Positions 1 through 6,284 of a stretch of DNA of 6,804 nucleotides are shown here, one piece after another (position 1 is the stretch's first letter; each line of letters begins with the position of its first letter). The stretch covers positions 1-6,804 of the forward strand of contig JAFAQG010000051.1 in assembly GCA_019246575.1 (NCBI GenBank). Reading direction: 5' to 3'. This DNA comes from Acidobacteriaceae bacterium. GTDB taxonomy: Bacteria > Acidobacteriota > Terriglobia > Bryobacterales > Bryobacteraceae. Position numbers and translations under genes: made by a program. The notes under the pieces were generated by a model, which saw nothing but the letters and a program-made list of their open reading frames with translations, searched no databases and was not told the DNA's origin.

Positions 1-332
1 AAATGCAGCACCTCCGGATTCGCAATCGCCTCCACAGGCAACCCGGCGGCGATACGGCCCAAAAGCGGCACGGTGGGGTAACCCGGCGACGGTCCGCGCC
101 GGGCTTTCTCTTCTGCGAAATAGCGCTCCGCTATTTCCAGGGATCGGCTGTGATTGTAGTTGCGGCGCAAATAGTGCTTCGCCTCGAGCGCCTGCACATG
201 CTTGTGAACGGTCGCAAGCGATGCCAGCCCGAGCGCGGTTGCGATTTCTTCATAGCTAGGACTGTAGCCATGAGTGCGGATGAAGTCCTCAAGGAAGTCC
301 ATCACTTCCTTTTGTCTGCGGGTCAGCGCCAT
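1..332 (-). CDS. lexA: LexA repressor (SOS regulator), N-terminal part, cut by window edge
   Basis: This is the transcriptional repressor of the SOS DNA-damage response, which binds operators as a dimer and cleaves itself when RecA filaments form. The first 110 residues are visible. Residues 1-67 match the LexA winged-helix DNA-binding domain, starting MALTRRQKEVMDFLEDF, followed by GYSPSYEEIATALGL (22-36) and a recognition-helix region ATVHKHVQALEAK (40-52). The linker leads to PLLGRIAAGLPVEA (89-102), which corresponds to the self-cleavage loop. The scissile bond would be Ala96-Gly97, as in the Ala-Gly site of E. coli LexA. The catalytic Ser and Lys lie beyond the window. The start is the ATG at 332-330, nine bases after a strong GGAGGA. 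The TVHxHxxxLExK helix looks more like the Bacillus (DinR) type than the E. coli type. It lies downstream of the FmdB-like gene, 127 bp away, and probably has its own promoter. Identification is secure; operator specificity is unknown. Confidence 0.93.
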   Translation of the reverse strand, partial: MALTRRQKEVMDFLEDFIRTHGYSPSYEEIATALGLASLATVHKHVQALEAKHYLRRNYNHSRSLEIAERYFAEEKARRGPSPGYPTVPLLGRIAAGLPVEAIANPEVLH

Positions 333-341
333 GCGTGTTCG

Positions 342-347
342 TCCTCC
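342..347 (-). promoter_or_regulatory. Ribosome-binding site of lexA
   Basis: On the minus strand the sequence GAGGGAGGAC precedes the lexA ATG. The core GGAGGA lies nine bases upstream of the start. It is the clearest Shine-Dalgarno site in the window and fixes the lexA start, since the other genes here have weak or no visible sites. Confidence 0.75.
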
Positions 348-353
348 CTCTAC

Positions 354-382
354 AGTGTTGGCGAATAAAGATCGAAAGTCAA
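354..382 (-). promoter_or_regulatory. Possible sigma-70 type promoter of lexA
   Basis: Reading the minus strand, TTGACT (382-377, five of six bases of the -35 consensus) is followed after 17 bp by AACACT (359-354), which matches the -10 consensus at only three of six positions. The -35 and spacing are good but the -10 is weak. The predicted transcript would start very close to the ribosome-binding site, so the true -10 may be elsewhere. A GGAAC half-site lies just upstream of the -35 and another GAAC half-site lies just before the ATG. No complete palindromic LexA operator is visible, so autoregulation is expected from the family but is not shown by the sequence. Confidence 0.3.
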
Positions 383-459
383 CTGTTCCGGTGGTCCCAG
401 CGGTGCGGTTGAGAGCGCGATGCGGTCCTCTGTGGCCTTAATTGGTCCCATTCAGGGGG

Positions 460-696
460 TCAGTTCGGATCCATGCCGCACATTCCGCCCTGGCACATGC
501 CGCCGCCGCACCCGGGAGGCGGGCATTCCGTCGCCGGCTTTCCGTTCTTTGCATGCGCCGCGAAGGTTGAATATTGGGTAGTCAGATGATCGCGCCCGCA
601 GGAAGGGCAGCGGATAGCGTGGGATTCCGCGCTGCGGCGGACCAGCTTCTCAAACTTCGTTCCGCAATTATCGCAAGAATATTCGAAGATCGGCAT
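460..696 (-). CDS. FmdB-family small zinc-ribbon protein with Cys/Gly/Met-rich tail
   Basis: This is a 78-residue protein of the FmdB/CxxC_CxxC_SSSS putative regulatory family, a widespread group of small zinc ribbons with no firmly established function. It starts with the family hallmark MPIFEYSCDNCG. The zinc-binding cysteines are C8 and C11 (CDNC) and C30 and C33 (CPSCG), with the usual KFEKLVRR between them. The C-terminal part (residues 58-78) is rich in Cys, Gly, Pro and Met, with C58, C63, C68 and C73 exactly five residues apart, suggesting a second metal-binding site. The open frame extends 33 codons upstream to 795, but conservation starts at MPIFEY, so the ATG at 696-694 is chosen. 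The ribosome-binding site is poor (TTGAGAGC directly before the ATG). It lies 82 bp after the channel gene and may be co-transcribed with it. The family call is secure; the role is unknown. Confidence 0.88.
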   Translation of the reverse strand: MPIFEYSCDNCGTKFEKLVRRSAESHAIRCPSCGRDHLTTQYSTFAAHAKNGKPATECPPPGCGGGMCQGGMCGMDPN

Positions 697-778
697 GCTC
701 TCAACATAGCAGCGTGTTCTCACCCGAGGCCGCGTTGGTCGACATCTCAGCGCTTCCGCGCCGTGGCGGTTGCGTGAC

Positions 779-2320
779 TTACACCAACTCCACACCGGAT
801 GAAACGATTACATCATCGAGGGCGAACAGTAAGTCGGCTTGTATCTTATAAAACTCATCGCGATCGCTGGTGAGCACGTAAACGAAGATTTCCAACGCAA
901 ACGAGGCAGATGCCAGGGCGCCGATTCGAACCGGAGCGGGACCTGTCTCCACCGCTTTATTCCTCGCGAGCATGTCGCGAATGGCATTCATGCAGCGGCG
1001 GATCTGGTCTTTCGGTGTTGTGCGCTTAACCTGCAGAGTGGGGTTGAACAGCATTTTATCCCGGACCGAGTAGTTTTCGAGGTTCATGCCGGCAAAAGAA
1101 GCGTTCGGTACGCTGACAACGCTTCGATTCAGCGTACGCACGCGCGTGGATCTCATACCGATGTCTTCGATTGTGCCGATCAGGCCGCCAAAGTTGCCAA
1201 AATCGCCGATCATTACGGGGTTATCGCCGATGACGGAGATACCGCCGAACACGTTGGCGATGGTCTGTTGAGCTGCGAGCGCGACGGCGATTCCGCCGAC
1301 GCCCAAACCGGCAATGACGGTGGTCACGTTGTAACCCCAGTTACTAAGAACGAGCAGCGCTGCCACAGCCACGATCACAATATGAGCGACCCTGCGGCCC
1401 AGATAGATAAGTGAATGCGACACAACGCGCTGTCTGGGATCGAGGAGCGCGTCGACACGCGCGAGGAACACGTCGAGAACATTGATGAGACCCCAGGCAA
1501 GGGCCCATACCGAGACGAGGAGAAGGACGCCGCCGATCCGCTCGCGCGCGAGTGCGGACGGGCCAATCAGTTCTTCCGCTATGCGGAACACGATCACTGC
1601 GAGCAGCACCAGCGCGGGCTTCAGTACCGCTTGCAGCCACGCCCAGCGCCCGGGCATGTTCACACGAGTCTCGAGGGTTTGCAGCGAAGAGCGCAGGAAG
1701 CGGAAGATCAGTTCTAAGACGAGAGTCAGTATGACGGCGACAATCAGCAGGGCCAGCCATTTCCAAAGGGGCGTGTCGATAAGCTGAACCGACACGAAGA
1801 ACCGGGGCAAACGCGCCACGATTCTTGATTCGGTGCTCGGAACCGGAACCAGAGCCGGGATTCTGGCGACGGTTGCGGAATCCCACAGCCAGATCGCGGG
1901 ACCGTTGGGTTGCTGAACACGGCGAAGGTCGAGTGTGAATTCGCGGCCGTTGCTTGTCACCGTGGCAACGTGTTCCAAGTCGGGATCCGGATCGTCGCGT
2001 AAGTTGCCTTGCGGATCCTGGCTAAGGTTAAGAGGATTGAAGCGAGTATCGGAATTGAGGAGGTCCTGCAGGTCCTTGGCAAGCTGCGGGGCTTGTTGAG
2101 CACGCTGGCGGGGCGAGATATGACTTAGATCAAGATACTGCGCTGCTTTGACGTAATTCTCGCCGTGGCAAGCTTCGAGAAAGGCGGTAACAGCAGAGCG
2201 CGGACTGGTGCGGCCGAGCGTGTCGGTCTGAGCGGGTTTTGAGGGTGTTTGACCGCCGGCAGTGATGGCGTAAAGCGCGGTAATCAATGCGAAGGCAAAC
2301 GAGCGGAAGACCGGTTTCAA
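779..2320 (-). CDS. MscS-family mechanosensitive ion channel with N-terminal extracytoplasmic domain
   Basis: This is a 513-residue inner-membrane channel of the small-conductance mechanosensitive (MscS) family, which opens under membrane tension to release solutes during hypo-osmotic shock. Residues 1-23 look like a signal peptide (MKPVFRSF, then a hydrophobic stretch ending ITAGGQ). Residues 35-165 form a soluble, probably periplasmic domain (SAVTAFLEACHGENYVKAAQYLDL). Membrane segments are near 184-206, 227-248, 262-286 and 306-326. The Gly/Ala-rich pore helix is at about 332-362 (VIAGLGVGGIAVALAAQQTI). The beta domain follows, with IGTIEDIGMRSTRVRT and the family-typical VSVPNASF (402-409). 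The start is a TTG, since no ATG or GTG gives a sensible signal peptide; no clear ribosome-binding site is seen. It begins 22 bp after the upstream gene stops, so co-transcription is likely. It is longer than E. coli MscS (286 residues) because of the N-terminal domain and extra helices. Family certain, ion selectivity unknown. Confidence 0.92.
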   Translation of the reverse strand: MKPVFRSFAFALITALYAITAGGQTPSKPAQTDTLGRTSPRSAVTAFLEACHGENYVKAAQYLDLSHISPRQRAQQAPQLAKDLQDLLNSDTRFNPLNLSQDPQGNLRDDPDPDLEHVATVTSNGREFTLDLRRVQQPNGPAIWLWDSATVARIPALVPVPSTESRIVARLPRFFVSVQLIDTPLWKWLALLIVAVILTLVLELIFRFLRSSLQTLETRVNMPGRWAWLQAVLKPALVLLAVIVFRIAEELIGPSALARERIGGVLLLVSVWALAWGLINVLDVFLARVDALLDPRQRVVSHSLIYLGRRVAHIVIVAVAALLVLSNWGYNVTTVIAGLGVGGIAVALAAQQTIANVFGGISVIGDNPVMIGDFGNFGGLIGTIEDIGMRSTRVRTLNRSVVSVPNASFAGMNLENYSVRDKMLFNPTLQVKRTTPKDQIRRCMNAIRDMLARNKAVETGPAPVRIGALASASFALEIFVYVLTSDRDEFYKIQADLLFALDDVIVSSGVELV

Positions 2321-2342
2321 TACACGAATCTTACACGCAAAG

Positions 2343-3950
2343 TCACAGGCCGAGTCTTTTTGCGGCGGCCTGGAATTCTTCGCCGGAGATGAGTGGCACG
2401 GAGATGTTCTTCGTTTCGCCTTCGTTGATTTCGAAGGTGACAGCTTTCGGTTGAAGCGCGGCCTTCAGGTTTGGATCGCGCCAAAGTGCGCCGTCGTAGT
2501 CTTCGAATGCGAAAACGCGATATTTGCCCGGAGCGACGCCATGCCATCCGAAGCCGCCATCGGCGTCGGCGACTGCGTGAGGATATTCTTCTATTTCACC
2601 CGGCTCGCTTTCGACAATGATTGTCGTTCCGGTTTTCAAGCGGTGATCGGTTACGATCTGCCCCTCGATCGCCGCCATCCGTGAGCTCAGGAGTAGCTCT
2701 ATGCTCTGGGGCTGCCCTTCCACGACGTCGAAACTGGCGCCTGGATGAGTGTCGCCGTTCACAGACACCGCTTTCACATAGAAGTTCTGGTCTCGCGTCG
2801 AGAACCGGTACTGACCGGCCCCAAGGCTGGTAAATCGAAACGTGCCGTCCGATTCGCGATTGCCGTGGCGTACTTCTTCGTCACGCGACAAGAAAAGCTG
2901 CTCAATTCCGGGCGGCGCTACCTTCGGAGCCGGGTTATCAAACTTCACGGATACGATAAGTGTCCCGGCATGCGCCTGCGGCTCGATGGTGACGTCGTCG
3001 GCGTCCTGCTCTGTAATGTCGACATCCTTGGAGCGCGTTGGCCCCGATGCCCCGAGGAGCATCATTCTGTACCGGCCGGGAGGCAATCCGTCCATCCGAA
3101 AGGTTCCGTCTTTTTCGACCGGAACCACAACTGCGGTTCCCGCGATCGAATTGCGATCGCGCTCGATGGCAATCACCCGAAATTGTGCGTCGGCGTAGAA
3201 CTCGGGCGAAAGGCGTCCGGCGATATGCCGTGCTTCCGTCTTGCGAACGGCGAGGATCAAGTCGCCGATTCGTTGCCCCGGTTTGACAACGATGGGTGAC
3301 GCGCCCGTGAACGAGAGCGAATCGCGGAAATAGGTGATGGCCAATTGCTCCTTCAGCGGCTGCCCTGTTGCGTCAAGGAACCTGCGCGCAACGAACTGAT
3401 GCCTTCCGCGCCCCTGTCTGCCCTTAAGAAAGTATGTACCCGCAGGCAAGCCGTCGAACGCGAATCTGCCTGCCGGATCTGTGACGGCGAAGGTGGATTC
3501 CGCTGGTTCGCGATTCACACCCCGCATGAGCAGATCGACCTCTCCGCCCTGGACGGGATCTCCGTCATTGTCGACCAGAGTTCCGGAGATTGCTGCGCCG
3601 GGAGAAATGGCAATAGACAACGCCCGGGTTTGCGCGCTACGCGCGACCTCGACGGGCAGCGCTGGCGCATTGTCGCGGCTCTGGCCGTAATTGGTATCGA
3701 GATATCCGGGTTTTTTGACGCTGATCTCGTAATCGCCGGGTTCGAGATGCTCAAAGCAAAAGGCGCCGTTGGCGTCGGTGACACGGCGCAGCGGCGCGGA
3801 ATCGTCCGGGCCTCCAAAGAGTGCTGCGAACACCTTGGCTTTCGCGACAGGCTGGTGCGTGAGCGAGTCGGTCACAATTCCTCGAATAGCGCAGGTTTGT
3901 TGAATCTGAGCCGAAACAATCACGGGCAAAAGCAGCAGCAACAGCGTCAT
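2343..3950 (-). CDS. Exported multidomain carboxypeptidase-regulatory-like protein (second of tandem pair)
   Basis: This 535-residue protein is built from repeated beta-sandwich domains of the carboxypeptidase-regulatory-like (CarboxypepD_reg/CnaB-like) fold. It has no peptidase domain, plug or barrel. A short hydrophobic leader (MTLLLLLLPVIVSAQ) suggests export, with cleavage after Ala14. Domain-end signatures of the type GxFxFxxLxPGxYxhxh recur near 62-76, 161-174, 282-296, 369-383 and 465-479. The first domain carries C20 and C65, a possible disulphide. The C-terminus (about 471-535) has GVAPGKYRVFAFEDYDGALW, then a short strand module ending ISVPL. It matches the end of the preceding gene, so the two are paralogues. 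The ATG at 3950-3948 overlaps the upstream TGA as ATGA, implying translational coupling. No ATG, GTG or TTG lies between the preceding in-frame stop and this ATG, so the start is well fixed. The family is common in acidobacteria; its function is unknown, and adhesion, glycan binding or an outer-surface role are only possibilities. Confidence 0.85.
   Translation of the reverse strand: MTLLLLLLPVIVSAQIQQTCAIRGIVTDSLTHQPVAKAKVFAALFGGPDDSAPLRRVTDANGAFCFEHLEPGDYEISVKKPGYLDTNYGQSRDNAPALPVEVARSAQTRALSIAISPGAAISGTLVDNDGDPVQGGEVDLLMRGVNREPAESTFAVTDPAGRFAFDGLPAGTYFLKGRQGRGRHQFVARRFLDATGQPLKEQLAITYFRDSLSFTGASPIVVKPGQRIGDLILAVRKTEARHIAGRLSPEFYADAQFRVIAIERDRNSIAGTAVVVPVEKDGTFRMDGLPPGRYRMMLLGASGPTRSKDVDITEQDADDVTIEPQAHAGTLIVSVKFDNPAPKVAPPGIEQLFLSRDEEVRHGNRESDGTFRFTSLGAGQYRFSTRDQNFYVKAVSVNGDTHPGASFDVVEGQPQSIELLLSSRMAAIEGQIVTDHRLKTGTTIIVESEPGEIEEYPHAVADADGGFGWHGVAPGKYRVFAFEDYDGALWRDPNLKAALQPKAVTFEINEGETKNISVPLISGEEFQAAAKRLGL
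3947..3950 (-). other. ATGA stop/start overlap coupling the tandem paralogues
   Basis: On the minus strand the TGA of the first paralogue (3949-3947) shares bases with the ATG of the second (3950-3948). This four-base overlap is the usual sign of translational coupling. No strong Shine-Dalgarno site precedes the ATG, so the second gene probably relies on ribosomes finishing the first. Confidence 0.8.
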
Positions 3951-5533
3951 AAGCTGTTTCTTGCCCGTTCTATTTCCGCGGCCGCGAGGACCGGCACAGT
4001 AAGTTGCGTTGTTCCGTTTTCGGACACCTCAAGCGAAACAGCGCTGCCTTGGACCTGCACATAAAATTCGCGGGTTCGCCAAAGATAGTCCTCGACGTCG
4101 CTCGCCGCCAACACATGATATTTCCCCGGCGCAACACCATTGAATACAAACCGGCCGTTTTGATCGGTTTGGGCGATGCGGAGAGCCCGTCCGTCCCACG
4201 ATTCGCCTTCGGGGATAAGTACAACGTCTGTGACAGCCCCGAGCATTCCCGACTGTTTGTCCTCCAGTTGTACGGAGCCGGAAATCTGGCCTGCGCCTTT
4301 GCGAATCAGGATCTCGACACGACCTACGCCGGATCGCAGATCGAGCGGCGAGTCTTTGACTTCCTGGCCGGCGTACAGGATGGAAGTTGCGTAGACGTTG
4401 CTGCCTGACGGATCGATAGACAAGACGTAGCGGCCCGGATACAGATTCTCGATGCGAAACGTGCCGCCGTCCTCGACGGTTGCGATCTCGGAGGCGCCGC
4501 CCGCCGGCTCATAAGCTGCGATTTCCAATTCGGGCAATTCGCCGGACTGACCTTCCGCCCAATGAACGATGCCGGTGAGAGTAAGTGGCTCGGGGAGAGA
4601 AACGAAAAGGGCCGTTACATCCTTGTTCTTTACAGTGACGGCCGTGCTTGTTCTTGTTGTGCCGCGCCGATCTTCAATTTCCAAACTGTACTCGCCGGGC
4701 GCGACGCCGGAAATATCGAACGTTCCATTTCGTTCGATATCGATAGACGATGCGAGAAAAACCGAGGGGGTGTCGGATCGGACAAGATTCGCCCTGATGT
4801 CGTTCAGCACAAGATCCCCACGGGATTGCACTTTCCCTTTTATGTGGTAGACATACCCGACGGGTAATTCGAGGTCGATTCCCTGTAACTCCTGGCCCGC
4901 ATCGATCTGGATAGGCGTGGCATTTGCGAGGCGCTCCGAATTCGGAAAAAAGACACTATGCAAACGCTTTTGGCGGCCACCCTGCTCATCGACGAACTCC
5001 GGCGGAGGATCCGAAGCGTAGACGTAATACCGTCCGGGCGCAAGATCGGTCATTCGGTATTCGCCGGCTGAGTTCGTAGTGCCCATTGAGGTCTCGCACA
5101 GGGCGTTGCGACCGGCCAGGCAGGATGGCGAGAATGCTTGAACCGGAATCCGCGGAACGGGCTCGCGCATCTCATCCAAAACCCTGCCGCCGATAACGCC
5201 GCGCCGGACGAGTTTCAGATTGACATTGCTTAGCTTGTCGCCTGCGCGCAAATGTAAAGTGATGCCCTCCGCATATTGGTGGCGTGTGCCCATTTGCGTA
5301 CACAGATATCCGGCGCGCTCGCCTTCGAGCGTGTAATCGCCTCCAGGTATGTTCTCGAAATGAAACCGGCCCGATTCGTCGCTGGTCGCGATGTAACCCC
5401 GAGCGCCGTTATCGGCGGGGCTCAGCCGGACAGTGGCTTTGCGCAGCGCTTCGCCGCTTGCTGAATCCGTGACAGTGCCGTCGAGCATCGAGCTTGCGGT
5501 AAGCAGAGCTGCGACCGGCAGAAGCGCGACCAT
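3947..5533 (-). CDS. Exported multidomain carboxypeptidase-regulatory-like protein (first of tandem pair)
   Basis: This 528-residue protein consists almost entirely of about five carboxypeptidase-regulatory-like/CnaB-like beta-sandwich repeats. Each opens with a GxVxD-type strand and ends in a GxFxhxxhxPGxYxh motif: FHFENIPGGDYTLEG (57-71), YRMTDLAPGRYYVYA (159-173), FDISGVAPGEYSLEI (272-286), FRIENLYPGRYVLSI (359-373) and FVFNGVAPGKYHVLA (462-476). The N-terminus MVALLPVAALLTASS is hydrophobic and looks like a signal peptide without a charged n-region. The last 60 residues (GVAPGKYHVLAASDVEDYLW, then a strand module ending LTVPVL) align with the end of the next gene. The ATG at 5533-5531 is the first standard start in an open frame that continues upstream, and no ribosome-binding site is obvious, so the start is less certain. 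It lies 50 bp after infC and overlaps the next gene by four bases. No catalytic residues are recognisable; a structural or binding role at the cell surface is inferred only. Confidence 0.84.
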   Translation of the reverse strand: MVALLPVAALLTASSMLDGTVTDSASGEALRKATVRLSPADNGARGYIATSDESGRFHFENIPGGDYTLEGERAGYLCTQMGTRHQYAEGITLHLRAGDKLSNVNLKLVRRGVIGGRVLDEMREPVPRIPVQAFSPSCLAGRNALCETSMGTTNSAGEYRMTDLAPGRYYVYASDPPPEFVDEQGGRQKRLHSVFFPNSERLANATPIQIDAGQELQGIDLELPVGYVYHIKGKVQSRGDLVLNDIRANLVRSDTPSVFLASSIDIERNGTFDISGVAPGEYSLEIEDRRGTTRTSTAVTVKNKDVTALFVSLPEPLTLTGIVHWAEGQSGELPELEIAAYEPAGGASEIATVEDGGTFRIENLYPGRYVLSIDPSGSNVYATSILYAGQEVKDSPLDLRSGVGRVEILIRKGAGQISGSVQLEDKQSGMLGAVTDVVLIPEGESWDGRALRIAQTDQNGRFVFNGVAPGKYHVLAASDVEDYLWRTREFYVQVQGSAVSLEVSENGTTQLTVPVLAAAEIERARNSL

Positions 5534-5583
5534 AGCTGAAACGTAAACGTGCGACAGGCTTCGCGCGTTCCGAATGGATGCGC

Positions 5584-6216
5584 TTAAGCTTGCGGTTCGG
5601 TTGCCGCCGCCGGCACGGTGGCAGCGGGTTCGGGCGCCGGGGCCTGTTTCGGCGGCTTTTCCTTACCGCCGCCCGCGGCCTTCACGGGACTGATAATAAC
5701 GTGAGCGTTTCGCCCTTCAAGCTTCGGCTGCCCTTCGATGCTGCCGATGCCCGCCAGATCGTCGGCGAAGCGCAACAGGAGCTTCTTGCCGAGATCGACG
5801 TGCGCGATCTCGCGTCCGCGAAACTGCACGACGGCTTTGACGCGATTACCGTCCTTCAGAAACCGGATGGCGTGATTTTTTTTGAAGTCGTAGTCGTGAT
5901 CGTCTGTATTCGGCCGGAATTTCAATTCCTTGACCTGAATCACGTGCTGCTTCTTCTTCGCGTCGTGCTGTTTCTTCTTGTTCTCGTATTGCCATTGGCC
6001 GTAATCCATGGCCTTGGCAACGGGCGGCTCGGCCGTGGGCGCGATCACGATCAGATCGAGACCCATACTCTGCGCCTTGCTTACGGCCGCAGGGGTGGGC
6101 ATGATCTCGACGCTTCCGTCGGGGAAGACGGCTCGGACTTCGCGCGACCGGATCGCCTCGTTTACGTTTTCTCGAACTTTAGGCCGGCGGGGAGGAAAAC
6201 TTCTCGGAGGATACAT
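5584..6216 (-). CDS. infC: Translation initiation factor IF-3
   Basis: IF-3 binds the 30S ribosomal subunit, keeps it apart from 50S and checks start-codon/initiator-tRNA pairing. The 210-residue product shows the N-domain at about 14-83 (VRENVNEAIRSREVRAV, then LDLIVIAPTAEPPVAKAMDYG), a Lys-rich linker at about 80-90, and the C-domain at about 91-178. The C-domain carries HVIQVKELKFRPNT (91-104), HDYDFKKNHAIRFLKDG and FRGREIAHVDLG (132-143). Homology ends near VIISPVK. Residues 179-210 are an added Pro/Ala/Glu-rich, probably disordered tail, making it longer than E. coli IF-3 (180). The start is an ordinary ATG at 6216-6214 with an in-frame TAA nine bases upstream, so it is not the AUU start known from E. 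coli infC. No good ribosome-binding site is seen. The next genes downstream are not rpmI and rplT, the usual partners, but two exported repeat proteins. Identification is secure. Confidence 0.97.
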   Translation of the reverse strand: MYPPRSFPPRRPKVRENVNEAIRSREVRAVFPDGSVEIMPTPAAVSKAQSMGLDLIVIAPTAEPPVAKAMDYGQWQYENKKKQHDAKKKQHVIQVKELKFRPNTDDHDYDFKKNHAIRFLKDGNRVKAVVQFRGREIAHVDLGKKLLLRFADDLAGIGSIEGQPKLEGRNAHVIISPVKAAGGGKEKPPKQAPAPEPAATVPAAATEPQA

Positions 6217-6232
6217 GCCGGATTAACGGGCA

Positions 6233-6246
6233 GCGCTGATCAGCGC
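6233..6246. repeat. 14-bp perfect palindrome in the infC leader
   Basis: GCGCTGATCAGCGC is a perfect 14-bp inverted repeat centred on GATC, 16 bp upstream of the infC ATG. In RNA it could fold as a five-pair stem with a GAUC loop directly before the start region. It could be a protein-binding site, a translational control hairpin, or chance in GC-rich DNA. Confidence 0.5.
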
Positions 6247-6284
6247 GGAGGGAACGGTTACGGATGGAATCAAAACTGTACCTC

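Noticed and set aside
392..450. Two copies of TGGTCCCA (392-399 and 443-450) between fmdB and lexA
   Set aside because: Eight bases twice in 60 bp, with no symmetry to a known operator and no relation to the promoter; too short to support a feature.
333..459. Terminator after the FmdB-like gene
   Set aside because: No stem followed by a T run is visible on the minus strand in this gap.
697..795. Longer N-terminus for the FmdB-like protein
   Set aside because: The extra 33 residues are Arg-rich and unlike any family member; the family starts at MPIFEY, at 696.
839..1414. 191-codon plus-strand open frame inside the MscS-type gene
   Set aside because: It lies opposite the conserved pore and beta domains of the channel, and its His/Asp-rich translation resembles no known protein.
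3345..4064. 239-codon plus-strand open frame antisense to the junction of the two repeat proteins
   Set aside because: Its translation has no recognisable motif, and both minus-strand genes here show clear family signatures.
2343..5533. Repeat proteins as active carboxypeptidases or TonB receptors
   Set aside because: Only the regulatory-like beta-sandwich repeats are present; no zinc-peptidase motif, plug domain or barrel strands are seen.
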